Virus record (IMG/VR): IMGVR_UViG_3300020214_000101
Coordinates: 1-26,194 of that record
Source: a virus
Strand: one strand, 5' to 3'
DNA: 26,194 bases
The notes under the pieces were generated by a model that ran no database searches, had not been told where the DNA came from, and was given only the letters and a program-made list of their open reading frames with translations. This document shows positions 10,790 through 16,246 of this stretch, in pieces. Numbering within the stretch: position 1 is the first letter of the stretch; every line of letters starts with the position of its first letter. Made by a program: the position numbers and the translations under genes.

Positions 10790-11038
10790 TTAACTTTTAG
10801 ATCCATAAGTAGGTTCAGTTCCATATTCCCAGTCATCATAATCTTCATCATTTCTGATTTTTTGATGTAATTCGTTTTGAATCTTCAAGTTATGCTTTTT
10901 AACGGCATAATCATCGTTCATAATTTCAGAAATCATCTGTTTTGGATGATTATCTAATGATCCGTAGTCTGTTACAAGACCATTTGTACCCCACATACTC
11001 ATCATATAGTCCCTATTTCGATCTGATTGTTTTCCCAT
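10790..11038 (-). CDS. Hypothetical protein, 82 residues
   Basis: I do not recognise a function. The ATG at 11038 gives a hydrophilic protein with mixed charge, beginning MGKQSDRNRDYMMSMWGTNG and ending in an acidic, tyrosine-rich stretch (NDEDYDDWEYG, residues about 63-73). No membrane segment or signal peptide is visible. It sits 46 bases before gp25, separated from it by the late promoter, and 56 bases after the stop of the 199-residue gene upstream. Its position among late genes would fit a small virion or assembly protein, but nothing in the sequence shows this. Confidence 0.6.
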   Translation of the reverse strand: MGKQSDRNRDYMMSMWGTNGLVTDYGSLDNHPKQMISEIMNDDYAVKKHNLKIQNELHQKIRNDEDYDDWEYGTEPTYGSKS

Positions 11039-11094
11039 AACGGTTTTCCGATTTTTAGAGTTAAATCAGAACTTTTTACGGGGTTCCTATCCCG

Positions 11095-11694
11095 TTAGTC
11101 GATATAAAATCCAATTCTATGGTATTCTTTTGCCTCTATAAAGGTTAAATTATCTTTTTCTTCTACTTTTTCACCTTCCCAGACGGGAATCGCAACGGTA
11201 TTTCCATATCTAAAGTTAGGATTTCTGCGAAAATGCACTTCAATCAGTCTATTTCCTATAAATTCACAGTTTATCCACTCATAATCACCCTTTACATCAT
11301 TTAGAACCTCTGGAAAATCAAATTCTATGTCAATTTTAGTCCAACTTTTCCATTTATACAATGGATCTTCTTTATATTTGTCACCAACAACAACTAATTT
11401 TGATTTTTTATTCTGAAAATCAACACTATAGTGAGTTCCTTCAAAGATCTCACACCAGAACTCGGCAGGATGTAGATGTTCTGTATTCTTCTCCAAATAT
11501 TCTATACGAGAAAACCTACCCATTCCAAGTAAATTAATAGTTGGTCGAACGATATAATCTCCAGATACAGGAACGGGGCACCCTGCTGGACCGCAGAGAT
11601 GCCCCAAACGACGATTTAAGAATAACTTACTATAAACCCAAGAATCATCTGGATGAATTGCATTCCATTCATCAAAGACTTCTAAATGATACAT
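11095..11694 (-). CDS. Conserved cyanophage protein of unknown function, 199 residues
   Basis: The start MYHLEVFDEWNAIHPDDSW and the following CGPAGCPVP segment (residues about 34-42) are of a type I recognise from several T4-like cyanophage genomes, where the function is unknown. The protein is rich in tryptophan and aromatic residues, with no membrane helix or signal peptide; strands alternate with charged loops, which suggests a globular beta-rich protein. Its first 23 bases overlap the end of the preceding gene, so the two are probably translated together. The 56 bases after its stop hold a small inverted repeat (ACGGG and CCCGT) that lacks a T run on the transcribed strand. Confidence 0.72.
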   Translation of the reverse strand: MYHLEVFDEWNAIHPDDSWVYSKLFLNRRLGHLCGPAGCPVPVSGDYIVRPTINLLGMGRFSRIEYLEKNTEHLHPAEFWCEIFEGTHYSVDFQNKKSKLVVVGDKYKEDPLYKWKSWTKIDIEFDFPEVLNDVKGDYEWINCEFIGNRLIEVHFRRNPNFRYGNTVAIPVWEGEKVEEKDNLTFIEAKEYHRIGFYID

Positions 11695-11887
11695 CTGGAT
11701 AGTTTCTGTGTAAGGTATAATTCATTTGAATTCGAATGTCAGAATTTTTAAACGTCCAACATTCTCCATTACTATCTAGAAAGACTACCCACTCTAAATC
11801 ATGTTCTTGTGATCGATCAATCATAAAAAAAGCCCAACCTTTACCTTTTGTGGTAATAACTGGGATTTGTGGATTTAATTGAATCAC
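11672..11887 (-). CDS. Conserved small cyanophage protein, 71 residues, GTG start
   Basis: The protein starts (V/M)IQLNPQIPVITTKGKGWAF and carries the segment LEWVVFLDSNGECWTFKN (about residues 31-48); similar small proteins with a D-x-x-G-E-C-W-T motif are common in cyanophages and have no known role. The start at 11887 is GTG and overlaps the TGA of the preceding 47-residue gene in a GTGA junction, which decides this start. Its 3' end overlaps the next gene by 23 bases. It is part of a translationally coupled set behind the glycosyltransferase-like gene. Confidence 0.75.
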   Translation of the reverse strand: MIQLNPQIPVITTKGKGWAFFMIDRSQEHDLEWVVFLDSNGECWTFKNSDIRIQMNYTLHRNYPDVSFRSL

Positions 11888-12027
11888 TTACCTTGTCCTC
11901 TGTACTTTTTCTTTGCCTTATTACGGGATGTGGCGGCATATTTGGTTCTACCACCTTGACCTTGAAGAGTTTTCTTCAGTTTAGGTTCAATTGCAACTTT
12001 ATCCGAAAGTGACGGTCGTTTTGCCAT
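11884..12027 (-). CDS. Very basic 47-residue protein
   Basis: Reading from ATG at 12027 gives MAKRPSLSDKVAIEPKLKKT followed by QGQGGRTKYAATSRNKAKKKYRGQGK and TGA. About one third of the residues are Lys or Arg, so a nucleic-acid-binding or ribosome-associated role is possible, but this is inference from charge alone. The ATG overlaps the TAA of the preceding gene by one base and the TGA overlaps the GTG start of the next gene, so both ends are fixed by coupling. It is too short to have been found by usual length cut-offs. Confidence 0.7.
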   Translation of the reverse strand: MAKRPSLSDKVAIEPKLKKTLQGQGGRTKYAATSRNKAKKKYRGQGK

Positions 12028-12173
12028 TAGATTTCCTCCAATTCAATTTCATTTACATCATACTCCTCGTTCTCATAATAGTCTTGAGCGAGGTTGTCAA
12101 GAACCTCAGCACATTCTTCGTGTGTGAGGTTCTGATATATCTTACGTCCTTTGTATAAGATATTAAAAGTCAT
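12027..12173 (-). CDS. Conserved small cyanophage protein, 48 residues
   Basis: The frame from ATG at 12173 reads MTFNILYKGRKIYQNLTHEE, then an acidic tail rich in Glu, Asp and Tyr that ends EIELEEI. Similar short proteins with the pattern YKGRxIYxNLxxEE occur in other cyanophages as proteins of unknown function. It overlaps the stop of the glycosyltransferase-like gene (ATGA junction) and the start of the basic 47-residue gene (TAATG junction). The overlap on both sides is strong evidence that it is a real gene. Confidence 0.75.
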   Translation of the reverse strand: MTFNILYKGRKIYQNLTHEECAEVLDNLAQDYYENEEYDVNEIELEEI

Positions 12174-12943
12174 CAGATAACGCGGGTCTTCTCGTGTCCT
12201 ACTCGAATACGTGGATCACACCAGATTTCAAATCCTGCCGCAATTGCATCGAGACAGAATGAAACGTCTTCTCCACACATATCTTGAACTGCACCAGATT
12301 CAAAGACTTGCATCTTAGGTGCAAACCAAGGATATTCAAGATTCTCAAATACGCCTTTTTTAATCAGAACCCAACCAAAACCAGTGTAATCAACAGTAAA
12401 TGGTTTGCGACGCTTAGAGATTGAATCGACAGTCTCATGGTTCATTACACCACCGTTCTTACGAAAATCATCTTCCTCAAGCCAGTGTGCAACAGAGGTT
12501 GTGTGACCATCTTCTGTTGCATACCATCCAGCAACAACTTCCTTCTCTTCACCTTCTTCTGAAAGGGCAAGATCACAAAGTTGCCAGAACTTTTCGGTGT
12601 TGAATACGATGTCACTATCAATCCACAGTTGGTAATCGTATTCCAGTTTTCCATCCCAAGGTACTTGCTTCGGACCTCGGAGAACATTTGCACCCAATAC
12701 TTTGCAACGGGCGAAATTAACCATGGATGAATAATCCTGAGAAATTTGAATACTCATTCCATTTTGTACAAGATCAAAGCACAGTTGCACAAATGCTTTC
12801 AGAAAGATAAACGAACATCCTCTGCCAGGAAGGCAGAAAACAATCGATTTTCCTTTCATTCTTTCTTTGATTGCACCGTAGTCCCAACTATCAGTTTCAG
12901 TGGGTTTCGGTGGGTTTGCTTTTACAGTAAATCCTTTTGCCAT
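12173..12943 (-). CDS. Glycosyltransferase-like protein, GT-A type
   Basis: The 256-residue protein has a putative nucleotide-sugar and metal-binding DxD motif in YQLWIDSDIVF (D109 and D111), preceded by a Rossmann-like first half that begins with the strand SIVFCLPGRG (residues about 33-42). A second acidic motif, CGEDVSFC (E225, D226), and DPRIRVGHEKT with H250 lie near the end, as in metal-dependent GT-A enzymes where the Glu-Asp pair serves acceptor binding or catalysis and the histidine binds the metal. Such genes are frequent in cyanophages and may modify virion proteins or host surface sugars; the substrate cannot be read from the sequence. No membrane helix is seen. The gene has its own consensus-like promoter and leads a coupled five-gene set. 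Confidence 0.72.
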   Translation of the reverse strand: MAKGFTVKANPPKPTETDSWDYGAIKERMKGKSIVFCLPGRGCSFIFLKAFVQLCFDLVQNGMSIQISQDYSSMVNFARCKVLGANVLRGPKQVPWDGKLEYDYQLWIDSDIVFNTEKFWQLCDLALSEEGEEKEVVAGWYATEDGHTTSVAHWLEEDDFRKNGGVMNHETVDSISKRRKPFTVDYTGFGWVLIKKGVFENLEYPWFAPKMQVFESGAVQDMCGEDVSFCLDAIAAGFEIWCDPRIRVGHEKTRVI

Positions 12944-12966
12944 AGAGATAACATTACTTCTTTCAA

Positions 12967-12995
12967 ATTTTATCTGTTATTTCGTCAATTGTCAA
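12967..12995 (-). promoter_or_regulatory. Sigma70-type promoter of the glycosyltransferase-like gene
   Basis: On the minus strand TTGACA (12995-12990), a 17-base spacer and TAAAAT (12972-12967) lie 24 bases before the start codon at 12943. The -35 box is a perfect match and overlaps the end of the upstream gene. This would let host RNA polymerase read the gene inside an otherwise late-type block. Confidence 0.6.
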
Positions 12996-13186
12996 TGAGA
13001 AGATTCCAAGGTGGTGCTCTTATTTACTGTGAGTTCGATGAATGTAAGGTCATCTACAGTATAGTCGGTCTTCATTAAACCTACCATATTCTTAAGAGTA
13101 TTCCAAGTAATTTCAAACTCTTCCTCCTTGAGAGAATGGAAAAGGCAGCGTTCCTTGGCGTATATGTGGTAAATTTTCTCCATCAT
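12992..13186 (-). CDS. Conserved small cyanophage protein, 64 residues
   Basis: The protein begins MMEKIYHIYAKERCLFHSLK and contains EEEFEITWNTLKNMVGLMKTD (read across residues about 20-41); I recognise this kind of short protein from cyanophages, with no known function. It may start at the first or the second ATG (13186 or 13183). Its TGA at 12992 lies within the -35 region of the next gene. Upstream, the minus strand shows TATATA-like sequence near 13208-13214 that could be a promoter, but no clear -35 box. It is the last AT-rich gene before the compositional change to the right. Confidence 0.7.
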   Translation of the reverse strand: MMEKIYHIYAKERCLFHSLKEEEFEITWNTLKNMVGLMKTDYTVDDLTFIELTVNKSTTLESSH

Positions 13187-13200
13187 TTAGTTAATTGACA

Positions 13201-13518
13201 ACCGCTTTATATATAAGTACTAAAATAAATCCGAGTGGTAATAACACTACCTTCGGATACCTTATTAACCATCCAGCAAGCACAACCTTCCAAAAATTCC
13301 AGTAGGGGGTATTTCGGTATTTTTTTCTGGGAGAAATTTTTTTGTATGACACGGAATCAATCTTTGAATTTGGTTGAGTTCTTGTTGAATAATTTTCGGT
13401 CGCTTGGGGACCTTTGTAGGTTACATAGGACCCATTTTTTAATAAGGGGGGGGGCGCACGGCGACCGCCATAACGATAACGTTATATCGTATAACTGTCC
13501 TGCTGAAAGAACGAATAA
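13201..13518. other. Gene-free boundary stretch between AT-rich and GC-rich blocks
   Basis: No convincing gene is seen on either strand. The left part is AT-rich with runs of T; a run of nine G (13446-13454) then marks an abrupt change to GC-rich sequence. At 13476-13485 there is a palindrome ATAACGTTAT within a wider imperfect dyad. A plus-strand TTGACA at 13195-13200 faces this stretch but has no matching gene. Confidence 0.5.
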
Positions 13519-13544
13519 GGGGGACGGTCCTGGAACTGTCCCCC
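13519..13544 (-). terminator. Hairpin after the 60-residue gene
   Basis: GGGGGAC (13519-13525) pairs with GTCCCCC (13538-13544), and the stem extends inwards by further pairs. It lies just after the stop codon of the gene ending at 13553. The T run after the stem is weak (TTATTCGTT on the minus strand), so termination is likely but not certain. Confidence 0.55.
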
Positions 13545-13552
13545 CATAAGAA

Positions 13553-13735
13553 TCAATCCAGGTCGGGTGTGCTCACTTCGTGGGCATAGCGATCGGCGTA
13601 GCATCCTGCCAACCACCAACCCTCCACTGGGTTGATCTGTCCAGCGAACGTATGCTGGGGGGCATCATCGGTCTTGCGAGAAACCCACATGGTTTCGCGG
13701 GTTTCGATGTTGCTGCAGGCGGAGTAGATTGCCAT
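13553..13735 (-). CDS. Hypothetical protein, 60 residues
   Basis: I do not recognise this protein. It begins MAIYSACSNIETRETMWVSR and has a Trp/Gly-rich centre PVEGWWLAGCYADRYAHE (residues about 36-53). There is no membrane segment. The gene is GC-rich like its neighbours upstream. A possible extended -10 box (TGTAGAAT, 13763-13770 on the minus strand) lies about 30 bases before the ATG, and a GC hairpin follows the stop. The last gene transcribed in the GC-rich block. Confidence 0.62.
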   Translation of the reverse strand: MAIYSACSNIETRETMWVSRKTDDAPQHTFAGQINPVEGWWLAGCYADRYAHEVSTPDLD

Positions 13736-13762
13736 GATCGGGTGGGGTGCGTTTGCTCTGGA

Positions 13763-13770
13763 ATTCTACA
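13763..13770 (-). promoter_or_regulatory. Extended -10 box for the 60-residue gene
   Basis: The minus strand reads TGTAGAAT, a TG element directly attached to TAGAAT, 28 bases before the ATG at 13735. No -35 box is visible. Confidence 0.35.
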
Positions 13771-13787
13771 GGGTCTGGGGGCGGGAG

Positions 13788-13973
13788 TCAATACCCCAAC
13801 CACACCAGAAATTCGCCCGTATCGACCCTGCCGAATTTGGCGGTGGTGCCATAGTCGGTGCGGAAGTCATCCCACAGACCGTGCTCCTTAGCAGCTTGGC
13901 AGGCGGTGCTCCAGAGGATCGTGCCATTGTCGTCGGTGCAGTTCCAGAGGATCTCAGCGAAAGTGGCGTTCAT
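13788..13973 (-). CDS. Conserved small phage protein, 61 residues
   Basis: The protein begins MNATFAEILWNCTDDNGTIL and ends with DTGEFLVWLGY. The pattern of an N-terminal DNGT(I/L)LW and a C-terminal (D)xGEFLVWLGY is one I associate with small proteins of cyanophages and related phages; the function is not known. The ATG at 13973 is preceded by a leader with a GC-rich hairpin (13999-14020) and an extended -10 box TGCTATGAT (14024-14032). The gene stands alone between short gaps. Confidence 0.7.
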   Translation of the reverse strand: MNATFAEILWNCTDDNGTILWSTACQAAKEHGLWDDFRTDYGTTAKFGRVDTGEFLVWLGY

Positions 13974-13998
13974 CGGTAGGATTGCGATGGGGTGAGAA

Positions 13999-14020
13999 GG
14001 GGAGGGGTTGATTCCTCCCC
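13999..14020 (-). other. GC hairpin in the leader of the 61-residue gene
   Basis: GGGGAGG (13999-14005) pairs with CCTCCCC (14014-14020), with an 8-base loop. It lies downstream of the predicted -10 box at 14024-14029, so it would form at the very 5' end of the mRNA; it could instead stop transcripts from the gene to the right. No T run follows. Confidence 0.5.
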
Positions 14021-14023
14021 CGT

Positions 14024-14032
14024 ATCATAGCA
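14024..14032 (-). promoter_or_regulatory. Extended -10 promoter TGCTATGAT
   Basis: The minus strand carries TG-C-TATGAT directly after the stop codon of the upstream gene (stop at 14035-14037), 50 bases before the ATG at 13973. There is no clear -35 box; the TG extension may compensate. Confidence 0.45.
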
Positions 14033-14034
14033 GA

Positions 14035-14295
14035 TCAGACGGGCAGCAGCGCGGCGACCAGTCGATCACGCTTACGGATCGCAGTTGAAACGATGAACCA
14101 CTCATCACGCTTGCCGTTGGCGGAGCGGGTGGCATCCAGCACACCAGCGGTTTCCAGATCAACCATAAGGGCGTGAATGGTGCCCTTGTGGCGGCGGGGA
14201 TCCATCCCCAGATGATGCACTAAGTTGCTGCAGGTCATCGGTCCGTTCTGAATCAGAGCGGAGCGGATGGCAGAGCGGAGGAGAGATGCGAACAT
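14035..14295 (-). CDS. Small winged-helix-like DNA-binding protein
   Basis: The 86-residue protein reads MFASLLRSAIRSALIQNGPM and then TCSNLVHHLGMDPRRHKGTI and HALMVDLETAGVLDATRSAN, followed by GKRDEWFIV. This is the expected order of a winged helix: helix 1 (residues 3-16), short helix 2 (21-29), recognition helix with many basic and small residues (32-50), and a beta wing ending in WFIV (about 54-71). It resembles small MarR/ArsR- or restriction-type wHTH proteins but I cannot assign a family. The gene stands in the set of cassettes whose promoters carry a palindrome, so it is a candidate for the protein that binds there; this is inference from proximity. Confidence 0.65.
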   Translation of the reverse strand: MFASLLRSAIRSALIQNGPMTCSNLVHHLGMDPRRHKGTIHALMVDLETAGVLDATRSANGKRDEWFIVSTAIRKRDRLVAALLPV

Positions 14296-14322
14296 TGGTC
14301 GGTGTCGTTTGGTGACTTGCTC

Positions 14323-14355
14323 AGTATAGGCGGAGAAGGGGGCGGTGGAACCCCC
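14323..14355 (-). promoter_or_regulatory. -10 box and hairpin before the winged-helix gene
   Basis: TATACT (14328-14323 on the minus strand) is followed by GAGCAAGTCACC. Just upstream a GC hairpin, GGGGG (14338-14342) with CCCCC (14351-14355), closes the previous gene. The leader between here and the ATG is nearly the same as that of the next gene upstream (14603). Confidence 0.5.
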
Positions 14356-14366
14356 CTTGCGCCAGT

Positions 14367-14603
14367 TCAGAGATCGTCCATCATGGCGTTGATCTCCAGA
14401 CCGTCAATGGCAGGGTCATCCCAGCGGGCACCGTCGGGGGTCTCCTTGCTGCCACAGTCGCGGAGCAGGGCGACCAGATCCTGATAGTTGGCAGCGTGGC
14501 GGGCGGCATCATAGAGTCCCTCGTCGTTCTGAATCCAGAGGGCGACGTTCCAGGTCTCCCAGTTTGCCCATCCGTTGAAGGTGTCGGGGGTGGTGGCGGT
14601 CAT
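14367..14603 (-). CDS. Conserved small phage protein with N-G-W-A-N-W-E-T-W-N motif
   Basis: The 78-residue protein starts at the ATG at 14603; a longer frame exists upstream but would run through the promoter. It contains FNGWANWETWNVALWIQNDE (residues about 9-28), a motif found in a widespread phage and bacterial family of unknown function, followed by acidic helical sequence ending INAMMDDL. The Trp-rich motif is typically next to GLY(D) as here. No membrane segment is seen. It has its own -10 box and is separated from the winged-helix gene by a GC hairpin. Confidence 0.75.
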   Translation of the reverse strand: MTATTPDTFNGWANWETWNVALWIQNDEGLYDAARHAANYQDLVALLRDCGSKETPDGARWDDPAIDGLEINAMMDDL

Positions 14604-14630
14604 CGGTCGGTGTCGGTTGGTGACTTGATC

Positions 14631-14662
14631 AGTATAGGGGCAGAGGGGGCGGTTGTGCCCCC
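14631..14662 (-). promoter_or_regulatory. -10 box and hairpin before the NGWANWETWN gene
   Basis: TATACT (14636-14631) followed by GATCAAGTCACC on the minus strand. The hairpin GGGGGC (14645-14650) with GCCCCC (14657-14662) lies just upstream, between this promoter and the stop of the previous gene, so it may act as the terminator for that gene. Confidence 0.5.
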
Positions 14663-14674
14663 CCAATGGTCGGT

Positions 14675-14884
14675 TCAGCGACCGAACACCAGATCAGCGA
14701 TGGCGTTGGTGTTCTCATCACAGCGGCACCAGGCAATTGCCTTACCGCTGGCGGGCACCATCCAGATCATGCAGGGTTCCCCCCAGATCTTACCATGCAG
14801 GTAGGCGTGGCGCATGTCGGTTGCCCACTCACAACCGTGAGGATCAAAAGCACCCCAGGAGATGGGTTGGACTGCGAAGGTCAT
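14675..14884 (-). CDS. Hypothetical protein, 69 residues
   Basis: I do not recognise this protein. It begins MTFAVQPISWGAFDPHGCEW, continues with an aromatic, Met-rich centre (IWGEPCMIWMVPASGKAI, about residues 33-50) and ends DLVFGR. No clear membrane helix is present. The stop codon lies in a small hairpin (GGTCG and CGACC arms on the minus strand). Its promoter carries the first full copy of the 12-base palindrome. The leader immediately before ATG reads GGAACTCCA, which offers a weak ribosome-binding site. Confidence 0.62.
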   Translation of the reverse strand: MTFAVQPISWGAFDPHGCEWATDMRHAYLHGKIWGEPCMIWMVPASGKAIAWCRCDENTNAIADLVFGR

Positions 14885-14898
14885 TGGAGTTCCGTTGA

Positions 14899-14913
14899 AC
14901 TGAGATCAGTATA
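14899..14913 (-). promoter_or_regulatory. Promoter with palindromic operator-like site, copy A
   Basis: The 12-base perfect dyad ACTGA-GA-TCAGT (14899-14910) overlaps the -10 box TATACT (14913-14908). A protein bound to the dyad would cover the transcription start. Drives the 69-residue gene; a hairpin AGAGGG/CCCTCT (14921-14943) lies just upstream. Confidence 0.6.
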
Positions 14914-14955
14914 AGGGTTGAGAGGGATCAGGCGCGACCCCTCTTGTGCCACTGT

Positions 14956-15150
14956 TCAGACTGTCCAGGTGATCTGTTCAGGGGTGAAGCGGGAGAGAAC
15001 CTGTTGCAGGTATGCCTCAGCGACAGGGCGACGGGCAACGGGCAATCCCTGCTCCCATCCTGTGGCGACCCATCCCTGGCTGGGGTGGCGGTCAAAGGTC
15101 ACACGCTGTCCAGCGATCATGATCCAGGTTGCGGTGTTGAGATCGGGCAT
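14956..15150 (-). CDS. Hypothetical protein, 64 residues
   Basis: The protein starts MPDLNTATWIMIAGQRVTFD and ends with LQQVLSRFTPEQITWTV. The first half looks like a small beta sheet (TWIMIAGQRVTF, GWVATGW), the second like one helix. I cannot assign a family. The ATG at 15150 is chosen because the promoter with palindrome copy B lies 14 bases upstream. A 3' TGGCAC element follows the stop. High GC content like the surrounding cassettes. Confidence 0.62.
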   Translation of the reverse strand: MPDLNTATWIMIAGQRVTFDRHPSQGWVATGWEQGLPVARRPVAEAYLQQVLSRFTPEQITWTV

Positions 15151-15163
15151 CGGTTTGGTTTGA

Positions 15164-15178
15164 ACTGAGGTCAGTCTA
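15164..15178 (-). promoter_or_regulatory. Promoter with palindromic operator-like site, copy B
   Basis: The dyad ACTGA-GG-TCAGT (15164-15175) keeps both arms and overlaps the -10-like box TAGACT (15178-15173). The stop codon of the 51-residue membrane gene upstream (15171-15173) lies inside the dyad, so gene end and promoter are fused. Confidence 0.55.
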
Positions 15179-15326
15179 AGGTCTCAGGGTGGAGCATGTT
15201 CCCCACAGTGTGCAGGATCTTCGCTGTCACATACCTGGCAGGTTCCATCGGTTGCCAGAGCATCAGGAGCAGAGCGATTCCCGCTGCGGCCTTGAGCATG
15301 GTAGGATTGCGGGTTAGGGTTGCCAT
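15171..15326 (-). CDS. Small single-span membrane protein, 51 residues
   Basis: The ATG at 15326 gives MATLTRNPTMLKAAAGIALL followed by LMLWQPMEPARYVTAKILHT and a short tail. One hydrophobic helix (about residues 11-25) follows a basic N-terminus, so an N-in inner-membrane peptide is likely. It begins seven bases after the stop of another tiny membrane protein gene, so the two probably form one transcript and perhaps one complex. No family is recognised. A longer frame in the same phase runs upstream but would overlap the neighbouring gene. Confidence 0.6.
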   Translation of the reverse strand: MATLTRNPTMLKAAAGIALLLMLWQPMEPARYVTAKILHTVGNMLHPETLD

Positions 15327-15333
15327 AGGATCT

Positions 15334-15486
15334 TCAGCGATTGGAGGGCCAGAAGGGCAGGGAGACTGCTGTAACAGCGGCAGTGCCCAATACCAAAGCA
15401 GGAGAGATGAAGCAGGCAGGCAGCAGTAGGATAGCGGCGGTGCCCCCCACAAGGAGGGCGGTCATCTCACGGGTTTCGGTGTTCAT
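15334..15486 (-). CDS. Small membrane protein, 50 residues
   Basis: The ATG at 15486 gives MNTETREMTALLVGGTAAIL followed by LLPACFISPALVLGTAAVTA and a short end SLPFWPSNR. It is almost entirely hydrophobic after residue 8, with one long or two short membrane spans; the cysteine at residue 25 is not in a proper lipobox. A promoter-like TGCTACAAT lies 26 bases upstream, and the next gene follows after seven bases. Function unknown; small phage membrane peptides often alter host envelope functions, but that is not shown here. Confidence 0.6.
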   Translation of the reverse strand: MNTETREMTALLVGGTAAILLLPACFISPALVLGTAAVTAVSLPFWPSNR

Positions 15487-15511
15487 CGGTGAATCCGTTG
15501 TGGTTGAGAGA

Positions 15512-15520
15512 ATTGTAGCA
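15512..15520 (-). promoter_or_regulatory. Extended -10 promoter TGCTACAAT
   Basis: On the minus strand TG-C-TACAAT lies 26 bases before the ATG at 15486, right after the stop of the upstream gene at 15536. A G run (15522-15529) next to it may form the stem of the upstream terminator. Confidence 0.45.
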
Positions 15521-15535
15521 CGGGGGGGGAACCCC

Positions 15536-15700
15536 TCAGACTCCCCCATCAGTGTATTCGCCGATGATGATGCCATTCTGGCGAACCTGAGCGTACCCGT
15601 ATTCTTCAGAGAGGGAGAGGCAGAGATCCCAGGCACGATCCTCATCAATGGTGATGTTCTCCCAGGGAGCGGAGGGGCAGATCACGTCGAGTCGTTGCAT
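15536..15700 (-). CDS. Hypothetical acidic protein, 54 residues
   Basis: The frame from ATG at 15700 reads MQRLDVICPSAPWENITIDE, then DRAWDLCLSLSEEYGYAQVR and QNGIIIGEYTDGGV before TGA. The pattern (helix with E-D-R-A-W-D-L-C, then short strands) suggests a compact small protein; I cannot name a family. It has no membrane segment. The promoter with palindrome copy C starts 14 bases upstream of the ATG, which supports this start. Confidence 0.65.
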   Translation of the reverse strand: MQRLDVICPSAPWENITIDEDRAWDLCLSLSEEYGYAQVRQNGIIIGEYTDGGV

Positions 15701-15713
15701 TTGCTTTGTTTGA

Positions 15714-15728
15714 ACTGAGATCAGTATA
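15714..15728 (-). promoter_or_regulatory. Promoter with palindromic operator-like site, copy C
   Basis: Perfect dyad ACTGA-GA-TCAGT (15714-15725) overlapping TATACT (15728-15723). The stretch from the dyad into the -10 box is the same as in copies A and E. Upstream lies a perfect hairpin (15739-15756). Confidence 0.6.
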
Positions 15729-15738
15729 AGGGGTGAGA

Positions 15739-15756
15739 GGGGTCAGGTGTGACCCC
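15739..15756 (-). terminator. GC hairpin between cassettes
   Basis: GGGGTCA (15739-15745) pairs perfectly with TGACCCC (15750-15756), loop GGTG. It separates the stop of the 74-residue gene from the promoter of the 54-residue gene. There is no T run on the minus strand, so rho-independent termination would be weak. Confidence 0.5.
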
Positions 15757-15760
15757 CCGT

Positions 15761-15782
15761 GTGCCAGAGATCAGACTGCCAC
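15761..15782 (-). other. Hairpin with the stop codon in its loop
   Basis: GTGCCAG (15761-15767) and CTGCCAC (15776-15782) pair except at the central base. The loop holds the TGA of the 74-residue gene (15771-15773). Confidence 0.45.
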
Positions 15783-15995
15783 CCAGTAGGATTTGCCGTT
15801 GATCTCCCGCTGCTCTGCCATGATGTAGGCGGCGGATCCCATGCTGCAGCGCCAACTCTGGACTTGATAGTAGCACTCCTCCAGGGTGGAGGGATAGGCG
15901 CAAGTGCTGGTGATCTTACCATCCTTCACTGCTGCCACCGCGAACGGGTAGCGGGAGGGGGAGAGGATGGTCTGGAGAGGGGTGGGGATGGTCAT
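15771..15995 (-). CDS. Hypothetical protein, 74 residues
   Basis: The protein begins MTIPTPLQTILSPSRYPFAV and contains AAVKDGKITSTCAYPSTLEE and a Cys/Ser/Tyr-rich second half that ends REINGKSYWVAV. Three cysteines (about residues 32, 41 and 50) could bind metal or form a disulfide, but no known motif is seen. The start at 15995 is followed upstream by AACCGATG, the usual leader end here, and by promoter copy D. Not recognised as a known family. Confidence 0.62.
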   Translation of the reverse strand: MTIPTPLQTILSPSRYPFAVAAVKDGKITSTCAYPSTLEECYYQVQSWRCSMGSAAYIMAEQREINGKSYWVAV

Positions 15996-16009
15996 CGGTT
16001 GAGTTCCGA

Positions 16010-16024
16010 ACTGAGATCATTATA
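16010..16024 (-). promoter_or_regulatory. Promoter with degenerate palindrome, copy D
   Basis: ACTGAGATCATT (16010-16021) keeps the left arm of the dyad; the right arm has changed by one base, which turns the -10 box into a perfect TATAAT (16024-16019). A hairpin GGAGGG/CCCTCC (16035-16053) lies upstream. Confidence 0.55.
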
Positions 16025-16066
16025 GGGGCAAAAGGGAGGGGGTTGATCCCTCCGTTGTGCCACTTG

Positions 16067-16246
16067 TCAGAGCGCACCCTGACTGTTCAGAATCCCCCAG
16101 GCAACCTCAAACCCGTTAGGGGTGCGGTAGATACCGACGTAGCGGTTGCCGATGGAGACTGCTGCTGCCTCATCCCGAACACGGGCGCGAGGGTTGATTG
16201 CAGCGTAGAAGATCGGTTCAATGAAGCGGGGAGTGCGGATGATCAT
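16067..16246 (-). CDS. Hypothetical protein, 59 residues
   Basis: The frame from ATG at 16246 reads MIIRTPRFIEPIFYAAINPR, then ARVRDEAAAVSIGNRYVGIY and RTPNGFEVAWGILNSQGAL. It looks like a small alpha/beta protein with the strand pair RYVGIYRTPNGFEVAW; such a shape recurs in tiny phage proteins but I cannot name it. The start overlaps the stop of the upstream 46-residue gene in an ATGA junction, so translation is coupled. The TGA sits in the loop of a short GTGC/GCAC hairpin (16057-16077). Confidence 0.65.
   Translation of the reverse strand: MIIRTPRFIEPIFYAAINPRARVRDEAAAVSIGNRYVGIYRTPNGFEVAWGILNSQGAL

Noticed and set aside
8493-10870. Plus-strand ORFs at 8493-8705, 9882-10097 and 10622-10870
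   Set aside because: Antisense to gp6 and gp25, which are certain genes.
11041-11094. ACGGG/CCCGT hairpin as terminator
   Set aside because: On the minus strand the stem is followed by A residues, not T, so it is not a standard terminator for the gene above it.
13235-13549. Plus-strand ORF of 104 codons across the boundary stretch
   Set aside because: It crosses the abrupt composition change and the G run, has no start signal and no protein-like pattern.
13580-16025. Many plus-strand ORFs in the GC-rich block
   Set aside because: They are shadows of the minus-strand small genes; high GC lowers stop frequency in all frames.
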